From positions 26,973 to 90,972 of the forward strand of contig JAPEVC010000148.1 of NCBI GenBank assembly GCA_027946555.1: a stretch of 64,000 nucleotides of DNA, given 5' to 3'. Shown here in pieces: positions 46,777 through 59,700 of the stretch (positions are counted from its first letter, which is position 1; the number at the start of each line of letters is the position of its first letter). Both the position numbers and the translations under genes were made by a program. The notes under the pieces were generated by a model. That model saw nothing but the letters and a program-made list of their open reading frames with translations, ran no database searches and was not told the origin of the DNA. Source of the DNA: Gnomoniopsis sp. IMI 355080. Its lineage: Eukaryota; Ascomycota; Sordariomycetes; Diaporthales; Gnomoniaceae.

Positions 46777-49700
46777 TAAGTGAATGTACCTGATGTACCT
46801 GCCATCTTGCTGCAGCCTCCCGCAATCTCGCGGCTGTCGTCAGCAGGATCAAAGGGTCCGGAAGACTTGGAGTGGAAATAAGGTTTGGGCTAGACAGGGG
46901 GTCGCCGTCCCGCTGACGCAGCCTTGCCCTGCATTCTTTTTTTGCCTCGTCCCGTGGATAGTGTTGCCACGGGAAGGTTGATTTTCAGCCTTTGATGGCA
47001 TGTTCGTATGTCGGCCAACCACAACTTGACAGCCGTTGAGTTTCTCGCATGGGTGAGCATGGCCAAGCCTTGGATCCTAAACCTTGATTTACCTTTATGA
47101 TGGGACATTTTGCAGACTATGATTCGAGAAAGGGAAGGCTGACCATGGACAAACCATGCAGTACTCGTAGAGTTATACTCCAGTACTACTCAGCGGTAGT
47201 GTGTACAGATTGCTGTCGCGCTACAGCGTCTGCAAAGTAATGAGCTGTCATCAAGGAAGCCCAAATGGACAAACTATCATAACATAGTATCTAAATTGCT
47301 CTCGCCAAGACTTCAAACACAAATCCTCCTGGTCTCACAGTATAATCTCCGATGACATAGTATTCTCAATGACACGTCTTCCGTCAATTTCCTGCTCGGT
47401 CTGTATGCTTTCACCTCGCAGAACTCCCGAGACATCGCCGTGGGCATCTGCCTAGTCATCTGCCACCCACCACCCCAGACATGATGAACTTTTCGGGGGG
47501 GGGAAAAAAGGAAGAAAAAAAAGTCTAATATAATATATAATCAATTGAGTTCGAATCATATTTCCTCTTTGCTGATATTTGCTTCTGAGCTTGACGCCAC
47601 GAGCAAGGCCCCACTTTCCAAGTTGTTGAGGAAAAGCTAAGCAAGTGTCTACTAGATCACGAGTTGAGACCGGGTATTCGGGAGTCTAATCCACTAGTAA
47701 AACGACACCTACTATGCGAGCGATGGACCAACTGATTAAGGTAACAGTCTCCGTTCAACTTTGCCTCTTTATCCATTCATCTTACTGCGTTGTATTCGCA
47801 TCCAAGACAGGATTATCTAGATTGTTTCGCCGCGGGCATGAAGAGCAAAAGTGTACTAAAAATGGAATACTGGTGAAACTTGCCAGGTCGTCATGTTGCA
47901 GATGATGACTGGCTGTCGGTGTCTATCTGAACGTAACACACGCTTATCCAACACGATCAGCCATCCCAAAATCCGATCCTTTTGGAACCCTGATGCATCG
48001 ACAATAAGCGGAGGAAGGCGAAACGAAACTTTACTTCTTTGACCTGCCAAAAGGAAGTTGGCCACCCCCCCTCCTCTACCAATACGTAAGGCTGAAGTCT
48101 ATTACAATGGCTACCATTCACCCCTGAGCCTCTTTTTGTGGTGGTGAATGATATGACCGGAGATCACGCCCCACCAATCCCGCCTGAGCATGTCTATATC
48201 GGGAATTCCGGCACACCTGTCCAAGTCTTGGAAAAGAACGATCAGCGTGTCATAACGTGACAATATCCCCTCGGTTGGATCATGTCGGGGACTTGCTGTG
48301 TTGGCTGTGAACCTTAATTCGGGCGGGATAAAAAGACCCCAATGACAAGTTTCCCAGCGGTATCGTGTGCTGGCGCGCGGCAGGACTTGCTTGTCGTCTG
48401 GTCGGTCCTCTTCCTCACCGCGGATCGGGATCGGCTGAACCAAGATTCGGTATAAAGGGACCAGTAAATTGGGCATTAATTTGGGCGCGCTCCCAAAAAG
48501 CCATTGCTCATTAGTGGCACGTCAGCGCGTGCGCGGTAATAAGAAAGTTTGAGCACATTGAAAAGCGGTCGATCACTCGAAGGACGAACAGACCAGCCTT
48601 TGAGAAGATGTCATAGGCCACTGCCCGGCTTCTGGAAGCAGTGGAGCCCTCTGCGCACAGGGGAAACTCAGATGGGCGGGCGAGGATCACACGACACTAT
48701 TGGTTGTCCGCAACTCGGGAATGCCGCACCAGTAGGGTATAGGGCCACCATTTGTCGGAACCGCCCGAATTCGTGCTGGTCTAGCGAGCGGAAATCAAGC
48801 GCGCTGAGTTAGCATACCATGGTAGGCAAAATGTCAAAATGCAAGTCATAGCTCGGGCTAGTCTTCGCCACAAAATTGTCGGCAGCGAAGGAGAGCATGG
48901 AAGATGGATTCCGAAATTTGGATTTTGAATAAAACCACAGGGCCCTGGTATAGCCCCCCTACTACAGCTACCAAGTACAGTACAACGGTTATGCAGTGTG
49001 TCTTGCGTTGTCTGGGCAAGCCGGCAAGTAGACATGCTGTACATATACCACAGTACTATAGCAGAGTTGTTTCGGTTGAATTACGGCGCTTTTAGCCCAT
49101 CAATAGCCATCTTTTGTTGCCTGCCGCGACCAATATTGAGTTTGACAGGCATCCTTTTCCCAAGTGTCTGGCTCCCTCGCAGGGGACATCTCAGTACCCT
49201 GAGCCGGTAAGCCGTGTTTCCAGGGACTTTGGTTTCAACATGTACATACATGACCATTCTTGTCACAGACCCCAAAGGCGCCACAGCGGAGTTACGAATC
49301 TCGAAATTATGTCCGATGACATATCACAAATACAGCATATTGCATTTGGGCAACCCGAGACTCTAGGCGGAGTCGAAGGTTTGTAGGATCAAAATATCCA
49401 CTCAAAACTATATGAATCCTAACACGAGGCTACACTTTTCGAGTGGGGCGCGGAGCCTCGTCACCCGGGAGCTGAGCAGCAGGCTCAAGACACCAACGTC
49501 CAACCAACGACACTTTGCCCAGCAAGCCTCAAAGTCTACGATGAGTCGGTGAAGGGCAAAGAAAAGTCAAGTTGCCCTCGTGACGAGCAAAAGTAAGCAG
49601 TGGGAGTGAGTGGTGAAAAAAAGAAGAAACCTTCGATTGATTTGTTCTCACATTATCTTCTCGCAGCCCACCCTCCAAGAAGAGAGCAATTACCAAGAAA

Positions 49701-51550
49701 GAATGAACAACAAGGAAGGGAGAAAAAAAACCAAAAAATGGGGTCACGATGCTTCATGCTCGGACTTTCTCCGCTGTTACTGAATCGCCAAGACGACGAA
49801 TAGTCATTGATGAGGCGGGCGCCGGCCGGCCGCTGGGCACTTTTGTGTTTGAACTTTGACGATTCCTTTCAAAATTCGTCATGTATTGACTCATGTAAGT
49901 CCAGTTGGCAACCTGAACATTCGTTCCCATATTGATATGATGACAACACTAGTTGGTCGCCGACTCATCGACCAAGATGCTCGATCAAAATTTCCGCCTG
50001 GGTCATGGAGTCGCGCCGGCCTACCAAGAGGGTTCCATTGGAGATCATCAGCAGCTTTTCTCCTGGACTAAGACTTTAGTGCAGACACTTGGCCTAGACG
50101 AGACTGGAGTTAGTTCCATGTGTTCGGAATCTATTGTGTGCCCTGATAAGCGCCAACGCTGGGCAGTTTGTCCAAAAAGCATATCGCTATTTCGTTGCGG
50201 CATCAGGAATGCGCTAATAATACAGATTGCCGTATTATATGGTATTGCCTAAAAAGACGAAAGGCTCACAACAATAGTCACTAGTAATAAGCGTGATAGG
50301 CGATCGCTACCACACAATCTGTAATCTCGTCTACCCTGTTTTTCTGCTAGTAGCTACTATAATATTATAGTAAGTAGATCCCTGGCAAAGGCACTGTACT
50401 GCCGGCCTGTCGAACCCAACGTGTACCACACTTGGGTCTTGCTGCTATGGTCTTGCTGATATCACTGGCCCAAACACCAAGGTACATGACTGGCAACACA
50501 GTTTGACGCTCCAAGCCAGTATCTCACATCCGTTCGTTCCTTGGCCACTCGGGTAGACCCTTTGTGTAGTAAGGTTCGTGACCACTTGCTGGACAGATAT
50601 TCCCACGCAACAATGCGAGCAGTCCGAGCACACGGGCCACTTAAGATTGGACAAAATGTCCGGGCCTGCTGGATGGAGAGGATGGAGTAATACATTGTGT
50701 GTTGAACCAAGCTTGTTGCGAAGTCAAGGCAGGAGGCGAATAGACAGGAAGGAAAGCTTCAACTTTAATTTGTATAGTAATGTGTGACAAAGATGCATGA
50801 GAGGTGACGTTGACGGCGAACTCTCTTGCAAGAACTAACAAGTCACCGAAAGGTTGTTTTGAAGTCATCGGAACCGAAACGGTAGAAGCCCCCACCTGTT
50901 TTGTGTCAGAAACGAATCAATGACCTTTGGGGTACATTCCTGTCAGTGTGACCCGGGCTATGCTACGTGCAGATATACTGCTGCGAAGTATACTATGTAC
51001 TGCCGTGTGGTGTGTGCCGGCTAGGTGTGTATGTACGTACAGTACGTACCTAGTATACAAAAAGTACTGCGAGGTTCCGTACTGCGCAGTAATTCCGGCA
51101 AAGCGACCAGGCGGGCAAAAGAGGGTATCTGGGACATCCTGGGACATCCTGGGTGTGGCCGTGGGGGGTCTGTCTGAAGACCGACCCCCCCTTTTCCCGT
51201 CCCCCCTTCTTCCGCTTTTCCCCTTCCCTGATTGTCGGTGCTCAGACGCCAACCCAGAGAGTCAGGGTAGGCTGCGGTACCGCAGTACGGAGTACAAGAG
51301 TACTTCCAATATGATGGAACGCTAAGCAAGGGCGGAACGGGATTGCAGGGGGATGGGCGAGTATCAATGTCGCCAACATGGGACATTTTGAACTTTAAAC
51401 TTTGGGACTTGTTGCCATCATTTCACGCCGGGACGGCGCACCAGAGCATGGTAGGTTCGTGGGACCTGTTTGGAGGACCCAAGTCCCGGTCTGCCTCTTT
51501 ACGTCAAAGTGCGATCTTGATTTTCTTGAACTCTTTTTGGCTCAGCCCGG

Positions 51551-51557
51551 CTATAAG
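51551..51557 (+). promoter_or_regulatory. TATA-like box upstream of the gene at 51962
   Basis: CTATAAG sits about 410 nt before the start codon, followed by C/T-rich sequence suited to a start site near 51585-51600. From there to 51961 no ATG occurs on the plus strand, as expected for a long uninterrupted leader. Confidence 0.5.
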
Positions 51558-51961
51558 TATCTCTCGCCCGCCCATCTCCCCCCTTCTCCCTAGTGTTGAC
51601 GTAGCCTGCTATATTCACCATCAGCCTCGTCTAAATCAACGACATTCTTGTTCCCGAGTATTCCCACACCTTTTCTCTTACGCAACAATCTTCACCGGTC
51701 ACCAATAGTATCTACCAACCCGCATTTGACAAGATAATCCTGCCTATCACAAAGAGACGGGGACCGACATTTGAACCAGCAAAAAAGAATCGAGAAGCCT
51801 GCAATCCGGGTCCATTTATACAACGCCTTGAGCTACCAACTTAAGTTCCAGAACAACCGCTGGGAATAGTAAACCAGTCTCACTCCAACGGGGGCCCCAA
51901 CGCCGGCTCTTTTTCCCTAGACAGCTGTCTCCCCCGCCCTGTCTGTGCACCTTTTATCAAG

Positions 51962-52480
51962 ATGCTCTCCCTCTACCCTCAGGATCACACCAGCAACTTT
52001 TGCCACATGCCATACCGATCCATAGCTGCATCTACATTCTCTGATCCAGCCAGCTTCAAGACATACACCATGGGCGGCGTCGTACAACCACCGACACCTC
52101 AACAAGAACAGTGCATGGACACTGATGATGCTTTCTACAACGAGCCCTCCAGCCCACGGACAAGGTCCGCACAACAGTCACCTCGCCTTTCAGCAATAAC
52201 CCTCAGCCCGCCTGCGGACTACAGCAACATTGACCCAAACAAGGTCGCCGAGGCTCTAGAGATCGCACGGGACAGCTACGACGGCGCGCGGGATCCCATT
52301 GTCAGTGGCATCTTGGAGTCAGCGCTGTCGCAAATCTGGGACCGTGTGATGGAGAACCCGGAAAGCTATGTGATGACGACGGGCGAGTTCGCCGTATTCA
52401 ACTTCTACCAACACCGTTTCATGGGGAACAAGATCGCCATCGCAGCGCGGGCGAGGTTCTGGAACAACACTCACGCATGA
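51962..52480 (+). CDS. conserved fungal protein of unknown function
   Basis: Single exon, 172 residues, start MLSLYPQDHTSNFCHMPYRS. The first 90 residues are Ser/Pro/Gln-rich and probably disordered (VVQPPTPQQEQCMDTDD, SSPRTRSAQQSPRLS). The C-terminal 80 residues are compact: NIDPNKVAEALEIARDSYDG, ILESALSQIWDRVMENPESY and VMTTGEFAVFNFYQHRF, ending ARARFWNNTHA. I recall such a Tyr/Phe-rich C-terminal block from fungal hypothetical proteins, but I know no function for it. Unusual is the setting: 8.65 kb of gene-poor DNA upstream and a roughly 370-nt ATG-free leader, an arrangement often seen for developmentally regulated genes. That interpretation is inference. Confidence 0.78.
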   Translation: MLSLYPQDHTSNFCHMPYRSIAASTFSDPASFKTYTMGGVVQPPTPQQEQCMDTDDAFYNEPSSPRTRSAQQSPRLSAITLSPPADYSNIDPNKVAEALEIARDSYDGARDPIVSGILESALSQIWDRVMENPESYVMTTGEFAVFNFYQHRFMGNKIAIAARARFWNNTHA

Positions 52481-54211
52481 TACTATACCTGTGTTTGGTG
52501 GGCTCACGTGGTCGCCTACTATCACTATCTGTACACGACACACTGGGCTGGAGAAGAGGCTGTTGCGGACCGAGCCACAACTCTTGTGTGCTTGGGCCTA
52601 GGAATTGGCCAACCGGAAAGGTGCCTCGGTCTGTGCAAGCCAGGGTGTCACTCTGTGTGTCGGAATGGTGCCACCCGGGATGATTTTGAGTCTTGCCAGT
52701 CCAAAAGCAGGTCGTCGCTACTACTCTGCCCCGGATTGCGATACTCGGACTCGAGATTGGCACTGGCTGGTCAGCCTCGTCTAATCTGGCTACTCCGTAT
52801 CGAGACAGAATGTGAGAGTACGATGGTGTCGAGTCAGGCTGGCGATGGAATGTTACAGCAGAGAGGGCGAAGTGTATTCAAGATAAGTCGGGTCTGCAGG
52901 GAGCCTCTGGTGGCTAAAGGCGCCACATGACTAGGGATTGGGAAATGCATTGGATTGGCGTTTGTCTTTTTTTTATTGGTTTTTTTGTCGGGGAACTCTT
53001 CTCGCTTTGGTGGCCAACTGAGTTGACCCTTGTATTTGTTGACGAAGACGGTACCGGGGCATTTCCTTTCGCATAACATTCAGGGCGTCAAAACTGATAG
53101 TTGTTGATACCCTGCTTTTGTGGAATTGGTAGCGAGCGGCCGAGGCCCTAGGCCTTGATCACAATATGATATATGGACGTCTGAAATATACATTGGCGCA
53201 CACGCGGGGCAATGCAGCTGTGACCCACCGTGCCACCAATGCTACCGTGATCCGCAGGCTCGCCTTGGTCCCCGCGTCTAGGAACAGACAAAAGAAGAAT
53301 ACTGCGTGTATAAGCAGGCATAGGTCCGGAGCATAGCTCCGGACAACCTGAGCACGACCTGTCTCAACCAGAATGCGATCAGTCACAGCGTGTGGTACTG
53401 ACGCATTCACAAAACGCCCTAACCTCACAGTCTCGCAGGATTTGGCAAAGTCTTTTATGCCGACGACTTCTGAGCAACTACTCATTCGACTTTCCTCAAC
53501 GCCCACCGGGGCTACTGGACGTCGGCGCCGAGCGGCCGAGGAGACATTATTCCGGGCATACTTACTTGGGCAAGACGCAGGGGTTATAAGAGGCACCTCA
53601 GCACATGGTCCAATCATCTTCAGGCTGGTTTTCCACCTCCCCAATTCAGTCATAGGACAAGCCACCCTCGCCGGCTGCAATTTGCCTTTATCTCTGCGCC
53701 GCGTCGTAGTCCGGGCCGGACGGAGCGGACGCGCATGCACCAGAATGGCGTTATTGATTGGGGTCGTGGTGCTACCATCTTGCGTGCGGTGCCGAGTTTC
53801 CAGGTCCATATCGTCCATCGTACTTAAGTGGTTATGATGGCTCCCGGCCCTCCACGATTGATAAGGGTGGTCGTGACGCCGTCGTTGTCTGTCACCGCCC
53901 TTATCCACGACTGAACTCGTTGGCTATTCTCGTCGCCGTCTGTCGAATGCCCCTTGGCCTGCCAGAGAATTCAATGCCCTGATTGCTTCTTTGCAAAGCT
54001 GCCCTTTCGCTCGTTCTCGTATTTCTTCTTCTGGGCGTCTCCACCGCCACACCAGCTCCCAGGCTCCCAGGGCTCCTGGAGCTTAAAGTTGGGACGCATC
54101 GCATTCGCGCAAAGTGACAGGCCAGCGCCAGAAACAGTCTCAGACTTGGCAGTCGAAACGGCCTGTCCGAAGTTTATTCTGTGAGGTAATAGGAAATAAA
54201 ATAATAAGAAA
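52481..54211. other. intergenic stretch, 1.7 kb
   Basis: The longest frame (minus strand, 53159-53908, 249 codons) is Arg/Ala/Thr-rich without domain signs and is probably not a gene. A CAAT/TATA-poor, GC-rich part precedes 54212. No RNA gene or repeat recognised. Confidence 0.5.
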
Positions 54212-56746
54212 ATGCAGGCCCACGAAACGGAAACTCTCCGGAAGGCTATGCTCGAGCCGGGGGAAGGAATGGTTCCAAGGCCAAGGAAGGCAAAGAAACA
54301 ATGGGCCAGCATGGTGTACCTCGCCATTGTGGCGTTTCTCGGCACTCTCCTGCTTGTCACGAGCATCCGAGGCTGCCAGCGACATCATCCTCATCATCCG
54401 CATCGGTCGTCAGGGAAGTGGACTCACGCTTCCGAGGATGTTCGACATGCCGGAGCCTTGATATCCGATGCCATCGACGGCGACTCGCCGGTTGATGTTG
54501 AAGTCCACAGGCATGGGGAAAGTGTTGGGATGGTCAGGCGCGCTTCCGCGACTAGCACCGCGGCCAGCGCCACTGGCACGGTGCTGGTAGACTATCAAGT
54601 TCACCAGCCTGTGTTGACGCCTGAGGGTGCGACTTTGGATAGCGGAGTAAGCAACGGGGAGGCGGGCGACGTTCAGGATTCATGCCAAGTGGTGTTGATG
54701 GATTACGTCTTTGCGTACAGCTATGGCGAGCCATATATTGGTGAGTCCTTGGCAAATCGGTGTGGCTTGTCTGGCCAATGTTGCTGAAAAATGAGCAGGT
54801 GAATACACACCTCCGGACTGTGAGTTCAACCGCGTGGCCATGAACTTTACTGTGGTGAGTGAGGGCAGACAGTTGTAAGTATCCTCTTGGCCAAGAACAT
54901 GCCGCCAGACAGTGCCACTCACATTCCCTCAGTGATCGTCTGGCCCTTATGTACTTCAATGATACAGAAGTCTGGCGAACTTCCACAGCAGAGCCGACAA
55001 CTGCCCCAGGCATCCGCTGGACGTACCTGAAGGATATGACTGAGTATCTATCGTTGTGGAACAGTCCGCAGAAGATCATTTTTGGTGAGTTGTTGCCCTC
55101 GCTTTTCATCAATCCTATTAGCAGTGTTGAGCACACCTCGAAACTTTTATTCGCTCCTCAGACAGTCAGCTCCCACGAGGCTCTGCAGTATCCAAGACAG
55201 GTGTATGGCTCTTGGCGTTGAAATTTTCTAACTGAGAGATGTAGATCTCGGTAACTTGATCACGGACGTCTACACTGGTGACTACAACACCACCCTCACA
55301 GCAACCTTCTTTCTCGACGACTCTGTCGACGTCGCCACCGCCAGCCCCGCGGACTTGATCATTCCTATCTCAGCCCGCCAGTCCGCATCCGACGGTGTCT
55401 CTCAGTTCACCCTCCCCGCGGACAACGCCACCAACACCATCGCTTTCCCACAGAACGCCAAGCGTGCCGTCTTCTCCGTCAGCGCCAATGGCCAGTCCAC
55501 CGAGGAGTTTTGGTGGAGCAACGTGCTGCAGTCCGACGTATCGGCCTTTGCCAGCACCGCAGGAACATTCTACGGCTATAGCCCATGGCGGGAGGTGCAA
55601 GTCTTTATTGACGGGCGGCTGGCCGGCGTCGACTGGCCGTTCCCTGTCATCTTCACCGGTGGCGTGGTTCCCTCGCTCCACCGGCCGATTGTAGGTCCGG
55701 ACGCGTTTGATCTCAAGGAGCACGAGATCGACATCACGCCGTGGCTGGGCGTGCTTTGTGATGGGGCGAACCACACTTTCACAATCTACGTCGCAGGCTT
55801 GCTGGACAATGGCGGCAGCGAAGCCACCATCACGCAGACGGTGGGAAGCAGCTGGTACGTCACTGGCAAGATTTTTGTTTGGTTAGACTCAGATGCCGAT
55901 AGCATCACTACTGGCACCGCCCCCGTGATCTCGGCGGCAGAGCCGGAGATCACCGTCTCGCAATCCCTCACGAAGAGCAGCAATGGCACCGTCAACGAGA
56001 CACTCACCTACGACACGGCCGTGTCGCGCTCGTACTCGGTGTCGGCGACGATCACAAGCCAGAACAGCTCCAGTACCGTGGGCTGGACACAGAGCCTGAG
56101 CTACAGCAACAAGGGCTATGTCTGGGCCGAAGGATATGCACAGATCAACGACTTTCTGACGAGCGGGAGCGACACCGCGGTGTCGTCTGCGGACGCCATA
56201 GTGGGTGCCAACTACAAGACCGAGTACAAGTACCCGCTGTATTGCAACACGAGCTACTCCTACTCCACCGAAGGCAACCTGACGATCTTCGCGGACCTCA
56301 TCCAGGGCCAAGAGGTGTATGTCGAGGGCGCAGCAGTATTCCCCGACGGCCTAGAAGCTTTTGCTGTGAATGGGTCCAGCTACACGGGATCGTTGGCCAA
56401 CAACAGCAAGGCAGGCGTTGCATACTTCTTCGAGTATGCAGACGACACAGTCAGCTCCGGATATGGCACGACAGACGAGACGTTCACGTTTGGCGGGTTT
56501 ACTGGCAGCAGCGGCGGGTCGGTCGATGCCGCCCCGGACGAGGTGCTTTACTCTAGGCATGTGCAGGCTGCCAACTCCACGAATACCTCAGATGTACAGG
56601 TGCTGTCGGGGTCTGTAGTAGCGGCTAGCGACACCAGTAGTGGAGAGAGCGCCAGCGCTACTGGCTCGAAGATCATGTACGCCCAGACGCCAAAGGATGG
56701 AGGTAATGGTGCACCACGGCTGTTCACGAACCGGCAATCATCTTAA
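54212..56746 (+). CDS. membrane-anchored PNGase A-like peptide N-glycanase
   Basis: Four exons, 54212-54740, 54799-54874, 54933-55084 and 55245-56746, with all phases matching, give 752 residues. A positively charged N-terminus (RPRKAKKQ) precedes one membrane helix (about residues 31-54, WASMVYLAIVAFLGTLLLVT), so it should be a type II membrane or cleaved secretory protein with a luminal or outer catalytic part. The PNGase A (amidase A) domain begins at VLVDYQVHQPVLTPEG and includes CEFNRVAMNFTV, YFNDTEVWRTSTAEP, GIRWTYLKDMTEY, FYGYSPWREVQVFIDGRLAG, WPFPVIFTGGVVPSLHRPIV and DITPWLGVLCDG. Many NxS/T sites suggest that it is itself glycosylated. The family cleaves the amide linking N-glycans to asparagine. 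The catalytic residues are not marked with certainty here. It stands alone between two gene-poor stretches. Confidence 0.92.
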
Positions 56747-59700
56747 CTAGGGTAGCCGTGCGCTACGAAGCTCCCGCGCCCGCTCACGATGTAAACAGCC
56801 CCGAAGGTTAATTGTGCTATTAAGGTTTTGAGGATACCACTCAAAAAGTTGGCTGCTGATTAGCAAGCTCTTACCTCGCATCGTGTGCTCGTACTCACTC
56901 CAACCGGCAAGTGACAACTCCGAATCACTGAGGAGGGGGCAAAGACATGCTTCCGCCAGAGAGTCCCGCTGGCAAAGCGATGCCGCCAAAAGTATGTCCT
57001 ATGATCGGAGACTCGTCCCAACCTCGCGGAATTAGAGGGTAACTTTGTTCAAAAAGCCTATCGAATGGCAGAAAGTATATCGAGAAATGGTGGCCGTATA
57101 ATTAAATTAATAAGATGATCGGAAAGTTACGAAGCGCATGGCAAGGTTATTAGGCGGATGTCCCGCATTACCTGCTTGTAAGCGTTTACTTGTCGGTGAC
57201 CAAGCATAGCCTCCCTTTCGTTTTTCACACCAAGCTAGAGATGGTATTCTCCCATCGTTGCATCGTCTCATCGTTCTGGAAACGGCAGCCCTGTTGTCGT
57301 CGTAATCTTTTCGCATGGATGTGGTGTCTTTGTTCGAAAGGGGTAGGCCAGGTCAACAGGGACAGCAAGGACAGGCAGCCCACGGGCTTTTATCCCTATT
57401 GAGCGGAATTTGGGGGAGAGCAAAGGCCGCACGAACATTATCATTGGAAGCACTCGGCAGAGCCTAAAGATCCCCAGATCTGCGTGGAGCGAAGATGAGA
57501 TGACAAGGATGAGAAGAGGCCACCCACCATTCATGGGTACTGATACTCCTGATGAATGAATATCCAACATTTACTTGCTCACACAGCGACCTTGTTGAAC
57601 GGCAATGAACGATAGATTCCTTTAGCGCTCTTTGTAGACTTGTATTATGTCTGCAATGAACTCTTTGGTGCTCTATGGACTGGGCAATGACGCTTATACC
57701 TAGACACCCTATCGGATTGTTGGAGACGGGATTGAGATGTATCACTGTGTCGGAGGCTAACTCGGAATAAGCTCGCCACGAGACTAGAACATATCTTTAT
57801 AACCTCTATTTAAAAGGGCAACGATACGCTTTGGGAGTTCGGTGATCAACGAAGATAATTCAGTAGAAGCCATAGTTAGAAACATCATTGGGCTCAGATG
57901 TACGCCCGATGGCCGATCATCCTGATACATTGAAAGTCAGGCTTTTGGCACAGCTTCGCGCTTAACATCGGATTACCTTTGATTTTGAACATCAAAGCCC
58001 GGGCGGCAGATGTGAGCAATAGAAGCCACGTAAATGTTGTGTGGTTCGGATCCGCAGCGGGCACACACCCAATTACAGACTCGATCCTGCTGATCATCAG
58101 ACAGCCGCCATCCTCAGGTGCAGAGAGGAGAGGTATCGCAATTCGCAGGCTGTCGTTTCATGAGACTGCAACAAGTGCTTGTCCAGTTGCAACCTCGTGA
58201 TAGTAATGTTAATGCCAATGGTATGTGTTTCTTAAGGCAGGCCAAGACGTCCCGAGCAGACGGGATGAATCTATTCGATCCAACACGGGCTTGCTGCATT
58301 TTATGGCCCCCAAATATCCTACGTGAAGTCCCAAAGGTCTCCGCTTCAAGTTTGCGCTGTGGTTCGGGGCCTTGGAGGGTCTCATCCATCACATCCCGGA
58401 CCGCAGTCGGCAGCCTTGGCGGCTGGCTGGATCTCTCGGTTCCGCTGTCATGGGAAACCCCCCCTGGCCAGAAGCCGTGCTTCCAGGGAAGAGAAAGGTG
58501 TCAGGGGATGTTACTATGTAGCGGCATTGCTGACGGAGAGACTTGTCCGGACATTGCAACAATTCCGCCGAGCTCGCACTCAAAGACGGACTCTAGCCAT
58601 CGTCGAATTCAGCCTAGCACTCGTCTATTTACTTTCGGGATGAGTTTTCCGTCACGGCTAATTCTGAGCGTGCTCGTGACGTGAGATGGTAATTATTGCC
58701 ATGTCTAAACCTTCATTCAATCATGAATCGCTCTCGTCAAGGCGAGGAAGGGATCTTAGCCAAAGTGACCCCACGATTCAATACTTGTCGAGAGGCGTAT
58801 GCATATCTAGGTTGGAGCAAAGAGTATAGCATCGGCATCTCCCGGTTTGCAATGGTGTGGTGCGGTGCGGCCGCGAGAGACAGCGAGCAGCACGACGATC
58901 GTACGGATAGATCAGAGTCACCATATGGAAGCTGGACAGCTTTAATTGAATTTAACAGACAGGAGGGCGACTTAGAGCGGTATGCGGTACCATGTATGCC
59001 GTGTTTTATCCTTTGAGGTCTTCAACTCCATCCGCGAGAATCATCACGATGAAGATGGCCTTGCTACTCTCGACAATTGAAGGTCTTGACTGGACGAGTT
59101 CCCAATACGAGCGAAAGAAGGTTTGTAGCAAACCCCGTACCAAATCCCGGCGACGGGTACCGCGCCAAGATGGACGATCACCAAACCCAGAAATCCCAAA
59201 ACGGCGGTCCTGCTCGACAAAGTCCTCCAGGGTCGTTACAGGGAACCCATGATCCGATCGATACATCTGGGGGTCGGAGCTGATCCAGACAGCCCCCCCC
59301 TGGCTCGTGTATTCGAATGTAGCGCCGACGTTCCAGGATGAGTAGCGAGTCTCAGGATCTTGAGCAAACTCTATTTCGTAGGCTAGCAATGAGTACCATG
59401 GGACCGCTGCTGTCAAAAGTTAAAAGCATCCCACAGAGGCAAAAGCCAAGTGCTTGAGCGTTGGACTTGCTGCTGTATTTGGAAAACCAAGCATTTGTGA
59501 GATGGCTTCCCGAAGCCGCGGACCTCGTCGCTCTGGCCGAAAAGGGAGCTTGATGTACATAGATCGGACCATTCCTCAAGTTTAAGCGAGTCCACGATGT
59601 CCACGAACCTTTGCCCTCTTCGCCCGATCAAAGGCAGTGTCGGACATTTCGCAGTCATTGTTCCTTGAAGCAAAAGTCGAGACATCTCTAATGGAACTCT

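Larger units (their letters stand above)
43307..51961. other. long gene-poor stretch, 8.65 kb
   Basis: This is the largest empty interval in the window. No frame reaches a length or composition that I accept as coding; the longest are 117-132 codons with skewed composition. It contains tandem repeats near 46.3 and 46.7 kb, a perfect 18-nt palindrome at 50355-50372, a dyad at 51021-51053, and many short AT and poly-purine tracts. The right end holds the promoter and leader of the gene at 51962. It may be a large regulatory region or contain non-coding transcripts. Confidence 0.55.

Noticed and set aside
48111..48476. 121-codon minus-strand frame in the long gene-poor stretch
   Set aside because: Composition is not impossible, but there is no splice partner, no promoter sign and no recognisable motif.
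53159..53908. 249-codon open frame on the minus strand
   Set aside because: Composition is dominated by Arg, Ala, Thr and Val with no domain, no clear start context and GC-rich DNA that favours long chance frames.
58118..58684. 188-codon open frame on the plus strand
   Set aside because: Cys/Ser/Arg-rich with no periodic hydrophobicity and no homology that I recognise; likely chance.
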